In this document: piece by piece, positions 33,725 through 45,498 of the stretch
How positions within the stretch are numbered: the first letter of the stretch is position 1
How the letters are laid out: each line of letters starts with the position of its first letter
NCBI RefSeq assembly: GCF_964340395.1
Contig: NC_135558.1
Coordinates: 11,020,501 to 11,084,500 of the forward strand
Direction of reading: 5' to 3'
Length of the DNA: 64,000 nt
Source: Glandiceps talaboti
Lineage: Eukaryota > Hemichordata > Enteropneusta > Spengelidae
Program-made: the position numbers and the translations under genes
The notes under the pieces: generated by a model
Databases searched by the model: none
Told to the model about the DNA's origin: nothing
What the model saw: only the letters and a program-made list of their open reading frames with translations

Positions 33725-34390
33725 TTAAGAATATCATAAAGTGAAAGTATACATTATTGATACTGCTTGTAAAGCGACTACTGATTTTGTATTAAGCAAA
33801 AAAGACACCAATTGTTGGAGTATCTATTAATTTAGATATAAATGATTTAACAGACTCTGATCCAAAGTGTATGTTTATTTATAATTAGTTATGGAGGGAT
33901 TATTAGCAATGCACTGAACAAGAATGCCATTACTGTAAATAAATAGCTAGATGTTAGAGTTTTATAAAATGAGAGTGTAAAGTCATTAACAATTGCTTCC
34001 AAACCAACTCTTGAGTTTTACTTGAATAATGGCATCAATAATATATTTTTTGTAATGCAGTAATAGTTAAGAATGGATTTTACTGAGTTTCACAAAGTGA
34101 AAGTGTAAATTAATTCACAATGGCTTACAAACCAACCCTTGATTTGTATTTTAGCATAATAATGCATCAATTGCTTCTTTAAATGCAGTATTTGTTTGTA
34201 ATTAATATAAATAAGAATTTCTAATAACTGGAAATGTACATTTATTAACACTTGCCTGCAAAACGACTAGTACTGCTATACGTTTTTTTTTATATTGAAC
34301 AATGATGGTGATGGTTTCATTCATAGTATAACTCAGATATAAATATAAATAAGAATTTAACAAAGTTATTAAAGCGTGTTGTATACACAG
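33725..34390. repeat. Degenerate tandem repeat region with dispersed repeat copy 2
   Basis: 33791-33955 is the second copy of the repeat at 29586. Around it, diverged units of about 120-140 bp recur, sharing CATAAAGTGAAAGTGTA, TTAACAATGGCTTACAAACC and CTTGATTTGTATT. Confidence 0.6.
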
Positions 34391-35064
34391 AAGGGGGTAT
34401 ATTATATATATGCTAAAAACGAGACTGATGGCTGTAACACACTTTTAAATACTAACACAACATTTTTCAAATAAATCACATAATGCTGCCTATGTACTGC
34501 TTTTATGTCAGTGTATTATTTAAGAATTGATTGTAGAATACACTCTCCTGTAACAATTTGATTGTCTTGTAAACATAATTCTGTAAACAATCTTGACATT
34601 GACAAATAAGTAAAATCTAAAAAGGTTTTACATGCTCACACTCATTTCGTACTAACCTAAAGTGTTGTATAACTCTACTGTAAAGTGTAAGTGAGAAATA
34701 AAAAGATGTGTTTTGAAATGGAATAGAAGTACCAATTGAAGATTTATTGCTTTTGAAATCACATTTGTATAGCAGAAAAAGAAAAAGCCTTGCTGCACTG
34801 ATGTGACGACGTATTGCTGCCATAGCTAGGGAGTTAGGTTTATGGTTATGTTATGGATAGAATATAGTTAGACTCACTAATTTACACCAGATTTGTATCA
34901 TGAGCAATGAATGGCGATAATTGTCCTACATGTGACTCTATAAACAAGTCTTTGAAAATGACATAGTCCCCGCTATGATTAGGTTTTATGGAACTGGCAG
35001 TTTATGGTGTCATTTTCAAATCTAGTTAATGTTGTTTGGCCTCATTGTTTTTGATATCACTACT

Positions 35065-35739
35065 CTGTTCAAGCATGTGTGAGTTATGGCTTTGGACATG
35101 AAAACTGTGCCAACAAAATGGCTGCCAGGCAGCCATATCGGATTGTATCATGGCGAAAATGGATATGCACATGTATGTCATAGAACATTGTGCTAATACC
35201 AACTTTGCATGAGATCTGTTCAAGCATGTCTGAGTTATGGCTTTGGACATGGAAAATTCGCAAACAAAATGGCTGCCAGGCAGCCATATTGGATCGTATC
35301 ATGACGAAAATGGATATGCACATGTATGTCATAACACTGTGCTAATACCAACTTTGAATGAAATCTGTTCAAGCATGTCTTAGTTATGGCTTTGGACATG
35401 GAAAATTCGCAAACAAAATGGCTGCCAGGCAGCCATATTGGATCGTATCATGACAACAATGAATATGCACATGTATGTCATAGAACACTGTGCTAATACC
35501 AACTTTGAATGAGATCTGTTCAAGCATGCTTGGCGGCCATATTGGATCGTATCATAAAACAAATGGACGTGCATATGTATGCCATAGTATGTTGCCCCTG
35601 TACCAAGTTTGAAAAAAATCGGTCCAGGCATCTCCAAGAAACGGCTGCGGATGGACGGACACACAGACTCACGGACAGATGGAACCCAATCCATAAGTCC
35701 CCATCCGGACTTCGTCCAGCGGGGACTAACAAAGACTGA
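35065..35739 (+). repeat. 150-bp tandem units ending in a dispersed-repeat tail
   Basis: CTGTTCAAGCATGT recurs at 35065, 35216, 35365 and 35516; each unit carries AAAATGGCTGCCAGGCAGCC and ATGGATATGCACATGTATGT. The last unit runs into a tail with a GGACGGACACACAGACTCAC segment and ends near GTCCAGCGGGGACTAAC. Such tails are typical of multi-copy repeats in marine invertebrate genomes, by recall. Class unknown. Confidence 0.7.
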
Positions 35740-35774
35740 ACAGTTGAGATGATTTACTGAATAAAGGATTATGA

Positions 35775-35998
35775 GTTACTTTTAAATCATGGGTGTATAA
35801 CCATACTTTTAAATCATGGGTGTATAACCATACTTTTAAATCATGGGTGTATAACCATACTTTTGAATCATGGGTGTATAACCATACTTTTGAATCATGG
35901 GTGTATAACCATACTTTTAAATCATGGATGTATAACCATATACTTTTAAATCATGGATGTATAACCATACTTTTAAATCATGGGTGTATAACCATTAT
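35775..35998 (+). repeat. 27-bp tandem repeat, about 8 copies
   Basis: Unit TACTTTTAAATCATGGGTGT followed by ATAACCA. The multiple-of-three period keeps a frame open; not coding. Confidence 0.9.
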
Positions 35999-36081
35999 AG
36001 ACCACATTATTTGTGTCCTTTCACTTGGGCATCAATCTGTAAATCATATGTCGTGAATACGTCTGTAATTCTTTAGTTACC

Positions 36082-36221
36082 TCTATTTCATTTGTTTATT
36101 GCTGTTTGGTTTGTAGTTTGTTGTTCCAGGACTGATCGCCGTACAAACAAACAAACGACAATAAACAAATGAAACAGGGGTTAAATAGAGTTATTCACCC
36201 CATCAGATTTTAATCAGATTG
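36082..36221. mobile_element. Foldback remnant with MITE terminus
   Basis: Arms CTCTATTTCATTTGTTTATT and AATAAACAAATGAAACAGGG face each other. They are followed at 36201-36221 by the CAGATTTTAATCAGATTG terminus of the MITE at 17482. Probably a deleted copy of that family. Confidence 0.5.
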
Positions 36222-36473
36222 CCCAGGCATTTGCAATATAAGAATTGTTTGGATTCATGTAGAAGCCCACTATCAAAACATTCATATGCCAAAACTAAAT
36301 TGATAGAATGTGCCTGCTTGAAAACAAACGAAATATTCGCAAACACATGTTGACGTCCTATCTCTTGATAATATGACTGAGAAAAATGCTCCCTAAGTAA
36401 TAGTTAGATATACCCTGGTAGTAATCTAACCAAACATCATTGAAAAATCACTGCTATGTATTAGCAGCCTATC

Positions 36474-36475
36474 AT

Positions 36476-36518
<43 letters not shown>

Positions 36519-36520
36519 TT
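36474..36520. repeat. (TTTA)n microsatellite
   Basis: About 11 TTTA units. Confidence 0.95.
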
Positions 36521-36989
36521 GCATCCCTTTTGTAACGGGGACTCATCATTAAGATTGTTAGGAGCAGCACGAACAAAAAAGTAAAATACATTCACTACTA
36601 AAAAAAACAGTAAAAAACATGTACGGGAACAAACAAAAGAAAACACATGTATAGTAAAGTTACTGTTATGTTAGAGAACTTTAGGTGGTAATACCTAGTG
36701 TATAATAGAAACTGGAATCTGGTGAGATGTGGTGATTTGTAGTGTCGATAACACGTAGTGTCCGAAATCAAAAGTGTATTAATCCCTTCTAAAAACTTCT
36801 GAGAAGTTCATACTGAAGAGCACAACAACTTAGGTAACTTCTTTTATAAACTAGATCTATGAAGATTACCATTACGAACCGTTCAAGTTCACCTTTGCCC
36901 CAAAGTGCAATATAAGTGAAGCATTGATTGTGAAACAGCCAAGCATTTACATGACATGCTCTGTAACTAGTGTGGTAGCTAGATAATAC

Positions 36990-36991
<2 letters not shown>

Positions 36992-37027
<36 letters not shown>
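36992..37027. repeat. (TGTATA)n microsatellite
   Basis: About six ATGTAT units. Confidence 0.9.
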
Positions 37028-37470
37028 AGTTACGTTTCATTCTTACTTGAAGTAATATTAAAGAATTCATGTAAGAAACAGGGACAAGAACAAATATTTA
37101 CATGTACCACATTTCAGACAAGACTGTGCCATTGTAGAAAGGAATGTTTTGTTTCCATCACAATCCAAAACATAATGACCCCCCCCCCCACCTCCACAAT
37201 TTTCAAAACAGCATTAAACCCCCTACTGCCAATATCAAAAACAGGGTGGCCCCCACCCCCCGCGCCCGAAGAAACTGACTGGTCCCTTACGCTGTTTGTT
37301 TCTTTGATTTTTAACAGCTCACATTATTATAGTGATATTTCTAAGACAGTCACCCTTGCAAGGTCAATAAATGCATAGAATTTACAACTGGTCTCACATA
37401 CTTATTTCATAGTATACAGATGACCAACCATTCGTATATTGCAGTGAGTTACAAGGCAGAATGGATCATC

Positions 37471-37520
37471 TAAGGTCAACGACCTTTATCGTTTTATTTG
37501 CAGTACAAAGTTCGCAAACT
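37471..37520 (+). promoter_or_regulatory. Conserved upstream block, copy of gene at 37733
   Basis: AAGGTCA, then CTTTATC, then ATTTGCAGTACAAAGTTC. The same ordered motifs occur at 44116-44160 and, more diverged, at 49717-49761, each upstream of a MyD88-type death-domain gene. It lies 213-262 bp before this gene's ATG. Confidence 0.55.
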
Positions 37521-37693
37521 TGACGGCAGTTATTAATATTTAAAAGGTCTTCTTACAAATTACCATGAAATCAAGTTTCAAAATTCCATGTTCAAATAAA
37601 GCTTGTTCAAGTGCAAATAGTTTGGGAACCCGTATTGGACGAATAATGTGTCACAAATAAGATACATATTCATATACATGTATTTCCAGGAAG

Positions 37694-37701
37694 TATATAA
37701 A
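37694..37701 (+). promoter_or_regulatory. TATA box
   Basis: TATATAAA, 39 bp upstream of the ATG at 37733. With the usual spacing this puts the transcription start only about 10 bp before the ATG. Confidence 0.55.
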
Positions 37702-37732
37702 CTTAAACTGGGCCGGGAATATATCAGCCGAC

Positions 37733-37884
37733 ATGTCCGGTAAGCTATTAATTCACATATGTCTGGGATATATATCAAGTACTTCGGCATACCTAGGCCT
37801 TAAAACGGCAATGTTACTTATGCACGCATGTATGTATGTATGTATGTATGTATGTATGTATGTATGTATGTATGTATGTATGTA

Positions 37885-37921
<37 letters not shown>

Positions 37922-37930
37922 ATGTATGTA

Positions 37931-37961
<31 letters not shown>

Positions 37962-40900
37962 ATGTATGTATGTATGTATGTATGTATGTATGTGTGTGTG
38001 TATGTTTGTATTTATTTATTTATTTATGTATGTATGTATGTATGTATGTATGTATGTATGTATGTATGTATGTATGTATGTATGTATGTATGTATGCATG
38101 TATGTATCTATTTATCTATCTATCTATCTGGTAATGTTGAATATACTAGACTACAAAAAAATATCATATAACTCACATTGCAAGGTTAACCCCCCAAAAC
38201 CACCTCTGGCAACTGGACTAATAGTGCAATATTCCTTTTCTAATGGAAAGTAGATATCAACTAAACTGCTCGATGTTATCATATATGTTCAATTCCAAAA
38301 TAAATGTCCCATCGTGTGTGTTGTTCTTGTAAGTTGTATACTGGTATGTCATCTTTGGAAAGCATTGTACAAATGTATATAATATGTTGACAAACATTGC
38401 CATCAACAAGAAATAAAGTAACATGTTTATTAATCTTTGTACAACTTATTGACACCTAAAAACAAGTCATAAGATGCTTATATACTAAACAGGCATAAAC
38501 GTTAGTACACATGGACGTCATGTAATATTATGAAACACAACTCTGATTTCTCACAGACACAGACCTAGCAGCAGGCCTTGAACGATTAACATTAGTTTCT
38601 TCAGGTAAGTGTTTATGTTTGCTATCTATTTTTATAATACAGAAAAACGTGATATTTTTTTCCATCATTTCTTTGAAGTGTCTGTCATCAATTAAAAATA
38701 TTGTATTTCATGTAGTATTCCATAGCAAGCAATTCCTATTTACGTCACGCCATGGTTATGAATACAAATGTATAAAGATTCTTGACATTCGAAAGTAGTT
38801 TAAAAAAAAGAAAACAGTTATAAAACATGTGGAATTCTGTAAGCAACTTTCTTCTTGTACTTCCCTGGTCTAGTAATTACTGTTGTCATCTATCTACCTC
38901 TAGGGGTAATTTATTTGTCACTAAATTTCTGGAAGTAAGAAAAGTTAAGTCATGAACTTGAATCACTATACTATTCAATCTTGGTCATTGACTAAAATTT
39001 ATCATTCACAGAGACTTTGTGAATTAAAATAGTCGATTTGGACGCATCATGGTAGACTATTGTGTTTTATTCAGTAGTAGAGTTAGCTCTATACGTTTCA
39101 TGATAATAATAACAGTCAAATTCTACTCACCTAGACGTTGGTGAACTGTTGTCGGATGAGGCTAAAGAGGAGTTCACAACGCTTGCTGATTTCACTACAG
39201 ACGAACTCAAGACTTTAGTTGATAAGTTAAAGATAGCAAAGGAAGAACAGAAACAACTTGGCAAGGTGAATTTTGTGTATGAATAGATAAATCAAAGGAA
39301 TTAGCCTGAGGACAATTTCTTCGATAATATCTTTCTTTGTTTCCTTATAATTATGTATAGACAACACTTTGATGTGGGACACAGTAAAATAAACGTTTCT
39401 TGGTATTGGCAATTTTGGTGCCCAAGATCTTCAGCTATCTTATGTGTCATTTCTGTTCTCATTCAGTTCTTATATGTATACAAGATTTAATAGACAGAAA
39501 TGACTAGTGGGAAAATGATATGATTAACTTTTGAAGTGTTAAGTATATGCCTCTTCGCCGACGTTTTTGAAATATGGTCAGAATTATTGAAATGGTTAAA
39601 CTTAAGAAAAAAATTAAAATGTGCTTCATAGCTTACTTTTCATAAAAGTACATGGGGATTGCAACATTAATCTACCCCTGTCTTTATCTTACCAGAATCA
39701 ATACAGTGTATGGAACTTTATCAATTTTTGGTGTTCATCATCATATAGTAAAAAGCCGAGAAGTCTAGTTCGAATTATAGAGAAGACCCTGAAACTACAA
39801 AATATAGGAGACTCTCTGAGAAAATATCTACCACCAGGCAAAGCAGGTAATAATCTTTGTCACTTGAACTCTGGGTTGTTTTAGCTGTTTTATCATCGTA
39901 ACGTTTCTGAAATTCTTAAAGGCATAACAAATCCGAAGTATTTCTTCAATATACAATAATTTATATCGCAGGGCATTCTTGGTCATACAAGTGTCCTCGT
40001 TCAAGGCCTTTGACATACTGCTATGTTTGATACACTAGTATAAGAAATCTTACCGAGTTAAAGGGATGGCTAAAACTTCACTGTACTTGTACATGCAGTT
40101 AATTGTAGACAAAAGTAAATAAGTCACATTCATACCGTAGTATAATTCTACCTGTTTCGTTCAAATTCCTATTTTATGTACAGCTTGTTTAACTTTGTAT
40201 TGTATTTGTATATTCCAGGACCGAGAGAAGAAGATAATACAAAACTTACGAATATATCATTTCCAACCAGACATAAATTAATACGAGCGTTATCTATAGA
40301 AAGGCCAAGTAAGTGAGGCTCAATAATTACTCAAAATCATGATTTAGTGGAACCAAAATCTCCACCAAAAATACCTGAACAATAGGAACAATGAATAGCA
40401 TTCCCTATTTCGACGAACACATAGTTAACTGATTATTTGACATCTTCAATTATATTGTATACTTAAAATAAGGTGTTTTCGGGGTCAAGTGAATTGTCAC
40501 TAAATTTCCATGTGCACTACCACCCACTTTGTAGACTTATTGTTTTAGCAAATAACATCAAAATGATTTGGTTTGGCACAAAGAGTATAACCTTAACGGT
40601 TAAAGACAGCTAAATACTTACACCATTCATGGTTGCGTGGCAAATACATTTACTTATCTTGTTTTAACAATGCTATACACATGAAACTGGACTTTCTCCT
40701 CTCAGTTTTAAGCCATATCTCACTATAATCACTTTCTTACGTTCTACGTTATTGTCATGTCATCAGTTGGTTTATGACATTAATTTGTCTCTATTATGAT
40801 AGTTGATATGCATGAATTTTAATGCCAGAGAAGGGGGTTATCACTTTCGTTCTATTGATATGAGAAGGGTAATGACTAAGATTCGTGTTTTTCATAAGAA

Positions 40901-41244
40901 CAGGTTGAACTCAATGATATGCAACGATAATATTGCTAATAAAAATAACACCATTCACTTTTTCAATCCAATCATGCACATCGATGTCCAGTATCAATCA
41001 ATGCATTACTTATGCTTGCTTTGATTACTAAGGTGTTGTTATTTTTATTTCAGATCTTAGTGATTACAGGGGAGTTGCTGATAAGCTAGGTTTTGAAAAC
41101 CTCGACATCCAGCATTTTCAGAGAGCAAAGGACCCAATGGAGGAAGTATTCAAATGCTGGGAAACACGTGAAGATGCAACAATTGGAAAGCTGTATGATA
41201 TACTTGTTGAATTAGGAATGACTGAGTATGCATCCTGGTTGTAA
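37733..41244 (+). CDS. Divergent death domain - MyD88-type death domain adaptor (205 aa, 6 exons)
   Basis: Exons: 37733-37739 (ATG TCC G), 38557-38604, 39135-39265, 39696-39846, 40219-40308, 41054-41244; all phases close. Residues about 20-110 form the divergent death domain (ADFTTDELKTLVDKLKI, then SVWNFINFW). Residues 112-205 form the MyD88-type domain (GPREEDNT, ALSIERP, DYRGVADKLGF, DPMEEVFKCWET, ATIGKLYDILVELG). Each exon from the second on has a counterpart in the CARD adaptor: 48 against 45 nt, 131 against 269 (proline linker lost), 151 and 151, 90 and 90, 191 against 185. It looks like a 3' partial duplicate of that gene beginning at exon 4. The coding part of exon 1 is only seven bases. 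No TIR or enzyme domain. AATAAA at 41449. Confidence 0.82.
37827..38107. repeat. (TATG)n/(TG)n microsatellite
   Basis: About 280 bp of GTAT/TATG units interrupted by TG runs, in intron 1 of the adaptor starting at 37733, 88 bp after its donor site. Confidence 0.95.
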
Positions 41245-41448
41245 AGTTGTATAACGAAACAAACTGTGGACAAAAACATACTTTCATTACTCTTAATTTG
41301 TACAAGCTTATGATTTGAATATACAAAGGGTAGAGATGGCGGATAACCATGCATTATTCGCTGTCAGTGTTCTACAACTTCACATAGTCTATTTAATTAT
41401 TTATTTATTCAAGTGTCATAAATCTGCATTAACACTATTTCAAACTGA

Positions 41449-41454
41449 AATAAA
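41449..41454 (+). terminator. Likely poly(A) signal of the 205-aa adaptor
   Basis: AATAAA 205 bp after the stop codon. Confidence 0.45.
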
Positions 41455-42302
41455 TCCATCAGAGATGATTCACAGGAGTATTGTTATGCTATTTTGATAT
41501 TTTCACCATTTTGTTCCTCATCAACAGACTGTTAGAAATAGTATTTTACAGGTGGGTTAAGGAGTTTGAAATAAGTTTTTTAAAAGTCATTTACTCTTAG
41601 ACTATGTTTTTTTAGACAACAACAACAAACATTCCACTTTGATTTCATTGCAAATGGCCAATCATGACAAGATAATGCAAACTATTATGAATCTTAGACT
41701 AGTAGAAATCTATTTTCCTGTGGATATTTGTATTATAAGAATCGATAAACTGCCAATTGAGTACATTTTTACCAGGCATTGAAAAACAACGATTTGTCTT
41801 TCCATAATGTAACTTTATCAGAAGACCAATGACATCAGAGCTTCATTATTGTAGCAAGTGTAGAAGATTTAAATATGCAATTAGGATAGCCATAGTGTGT
41901 GCGTGTAAATATCCAAATGTTACTGTATATCATCTTTAGATTAATTTGACGTTTCAGCATTGTCATTCTAAAATGGTTTTGCTATATGTAATCTACCAAA
42001 GTATATCCTTCGAATCTTCACTGTGATAAACAAAAAAGAAGTATGAAGTTTGCATGAAAACTTTCAGCCAACAATCTGTGTATTTCGGTCTCCCGACAAA
42101 ATCCGTTATTAAGCTTATTACGAATTTCTGAAATGTATGTGTAGCTGTTTGTGCATCGCTGCTGAAGGAACTTAGTGCAAGATGTCGGAAAAATATTTTA
42201 CATTTGCTGTCACAAAATTTCGCAACTAGTACCTATTGTGTCTTTAGTATGAAATATGACAATCAAAGAACATTACATAACACTGTGCCACAACAGTAAA
42301 TG

Positions 42303-42618
42303 CACAGGAGATTTCGTCTCAGCTTGCAAATGCTATTCAACAATGTATCAAGATCAGTACGTGAGATCTAGACTGATTACAAGATTTCATGTTCAGGTAG
42401 ACACAATAAGATATAAAGATAATATATACACAAACATCCCTTGCACACTGTCACCTCTGTATTTCGTGTTACCATTAGCAAAATACAGAGCAGACACTGT
42501 GCAAGAGGTGTTTGTGTGTTCACCTTATTGTGTATATCTTAAAATGATACATTATGATCAGTCTCATTGATCTTGATATATCCTTTAATGGCATTTGCAA
42601 GCTAAGACGTCTCCTGTA
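42303..42618. mobile_element. Foldback/MITE-like long inverted repeat
   Basis: The left arm runs CAGGAGATTTCGTCTCAGCTTGCAAATGC (written in part), TCAAGATCAGT, CACAATAAGATATAA, GTCACCTCTGTATTT; the right arm carries the inverse of each in reverse order. Arms are about 140 bp with small mismatches. No coding frame. Confidence 0.7.
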
Positions 42619-44115
42619 AATATCAATTTGAAAACACCATTATGATAGTATTTCTAGTAACATATGAACTAGAAATAGTACCATAATTGTGTACAAAATT
42701 GGACTTTTTGGTGTTATAGTATGATTTAAAAAAAGAAATGATAATGGCATTGCTATACACCAGTCGTGTCTTCTTTCATAATGTACACATATTTAATATA
42801 CAGTAAAATGACAACTTTTCGTAATATTCTTTGTCACTTTTGATAATAGTCTTTGTACACGAATCGTGAACATGTGATAACATAAGGGTAATATACCCTT
42901 TCCAATGTACAACCGGTCTTCTAATCTTTTAGCCCATGTGTACATGTACGCCCAATTCACCACATTCTAAGATTTCAAATATACATTACATCTTTGGTAT
43001 GTGTTTTATGAGATATGAAATAAAAGATCATTTTAAGTAATAAAAACCCAGTGGCTATTAATATGGAGCAGACAGGAAGTGCATTTTTCTGTTCTACGAC
43101 GTTAATACAGTCGACTCTTTCTGTTGGTTGAAGTTTTAAGATGAATCTGTGGTGGTTGTACGACACCCTGCAAGTGCAGTTCGTTAGCAGTTCGTAGGTG
43201 AAGCAGTAGACGTATGCAATGAAATGAAAATACATAAATTGAATAATGTGATGACTGGATATGTACAGCGAGCAACGATTGACAATTGAACATATTGACA
43301 CTGTAGAAACACTGATGGGTGCATATGTCAGACGGTCAATCAAGTTCTTTGAACTACATAATTATGTATATGACTTTGAAAATTATTGTTAATACTGAAG
43401 GAGAATTACGCTGTGGACAGAGTTTACGGCCCTTGGGGGTGGGAAGCTGGGTAGAAATTATTTTCTTCATTTTTTTAACAGACTACCCTTCGCTGTCTTA
43501 AAACTTTCTTAACCCCCCCCCCCCCCCACCTAAGGCTACACAGAGACTCTGTGTTGTGTAATTATTCAAGTTTACTCTTCAGTGATAGTATGTGTCTTTA
43601 ATACTCCATCATCTTACATTACAAAAAAGCGCAACCCTTCAAATGTTCTGACACCCCCCTTCAACACCCAATTTTTTCAACCCCCTCTCCCACAATTTTT
43701 GCCCTGCCCCTCCCCCGCCATACATTCTGACTACAACCTCACGTCAATATGGTATACCAAAGTTGCTACCATATACATGAGAACTAGCTCCAACTGCGAA
43801 GCAAGGTCAACTGAGAAATTTCGCTAAATATCAGGATCACTGAATTATCATAAATTTAGAAATTACCCAAAAGTTTTAATTCTTTTTCAAGTTTTGGTCT
43901 TGTTTGCGGTTGGAAATTTACTAGGACTAATTACTTTCTTCCTTTATATGTTATACTTCGATTCCTTTCCACAACTGTTATTTTCATAGTGATATACGAA
44001 CGGAGAGGGTACTTTAGTTAGAGTGATATACATATAATATGACTTGGACCTTTGATTGGGATTTGCATGTGTATTGAAGGTATGCGGTAGCACAACAAAA
44101 GTCAGCAGTGTCACT
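42619..44115. other. Intergenic sequence
   Basis: No exon or RNA gene recognised. Contains C-rich homopolymer patches around 43514-43529 and 43652-43718 and many short unsupported frames. Confidence 0.5.
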
Positions 44116-44160
44116 TAAGGTCAGATAGTCTTTATCAATGCATTTGCAGTACAAAGTTCA
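44116..44160 (+). promoter_or_regulatory. Conserved upstream block, copy of gene at 45499
   Basis: AAGGTCA, CTTTATC, CATTTGCAGTACAAAGTTCA: the closest match to the block at 37471. It suggests the transcription start of the next gene lies a few hundred bases further on, well before its coding exon. Confidence 0.5.
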
Positions 44161-44566
44161 CGGTAAATATTTCCGTGCACTTTGACTTAGTGGGCTTGAT
44201 GAAAACAAACCAATCAGTGTGACACATCATTGAGAGGGTAGTAAATAGTTTCTCAATACTAAACTCCACACTGCGCTGTGATGGAATCGATGACATCTTT
44301 ACGAATCGTGTAATGGAAATAGTATTTGTATATTGATTTCAAGGAATCCCACCTTTCAACCGGTGACAGATTGACAGAGAAGCTGGCGAGACAAGAAGTT
44401 ATATGTACTGCACTGAACCGGTACCCTCGAAAAAATAGTAACATAGTAGGGTATGTATGAAATAACAATAGTGTCTCAGTTGTTCACCTGGGCTATCAAA
44501 CTATGTGTAGAATATATCATAAAACCAGTATACTAGCTATCGTCTTTAAATTGCATAAGTTCCGTG

Positions 44567-44605
44567 TATATACAAAAATTGGGTTGTTTTCATAAATTAT
44601 TCAGG
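44567..44605 (+). promoter_or_regulatory. Candidate TATA box and 5' untranslated exon end
   Basis: TATATA at 44567-44572, and a strong donor (CAGG then GTAAGT) with exon side ending at 44605. Splicing to the acceptor at 45496 would give a non-coding first exon for the gene below. Tentative. Confidence 0.3.
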
Positions 44606-45498
44606 GTAAGTTCAAATAAACTCATGGATACTTTGGCTATGTACAGCAATTACACGAGAAGGTCAAAAAGTTTACCTTCGTGACTGTTTACGATTCTGTT
44701 AACACTTTGCATAGCAGCAGTTATACGTACATACTTAGTAGAAAAGGGTCATGACCTCACCTTTGCTCGGACAACAACTCAAACAAAACAATTGTTACAA
44801 CTAGTTCACTAACGTAAATGTAGGGTTACTCAGGTTTGCCTATGAAGATACATCACCGGTTTACATTGCACATCATTGTAAACCTTGACTTGTACACAAG
44901 TATCTGTCACTATAGAGTGAAGTAGACCATAAACAAATAACAGGTTGACCGTATAGCACTAAATCATTACTAGTGACATGTGGGATACAAAGGTAAGAGG
45001 TCAAACCATATGACGATTCTAATACACACATGATCAGATTTAAAAGCAAGGTCTAGGTTTAATTGGTACATATTTACTGAAATCTTCGATTTGTTTTGCA
45101 GAACGTGTTGCATGCATGTTTGTCTCTTAAAAAGACAAAATCTGAGTTGCTAAGAAGTATAATCACTTTATACATTTGTTGTCATGTCCATTCCTATCAA
45201 TTGAAAGCTTTTTATAAAAGTGATATAAAAAGACGTTAAATAATGTGTATATATTGGTCATTTATTGTGTATATATTGCCATCGCCCCAAAATAGAATTT
45301 GAAAATTTCTTACATACAACAAATTATGTCATGTTCAAGCAATATTTACCGCCTCAATGTTATAATGTTTATTGTGATATATATTTGCGTTCAAATATGG
45401 GGTCATTCTTTCGCCAGAAATACAAAAAAAAATCTTCAATGGTACAATGACAGTAGTAATAACTTTAAGAAGGATTTGGTATTTCTTATCCTTTAGAA

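Noticed and set aside
44067-44079. ATG TGT ATT GAA G followed by GTATGC as a first exon of the 197-aa gene
   Set aside because: Phase fits, but it lies upstream of the conserved block that precedes the start codon in both paralogs.
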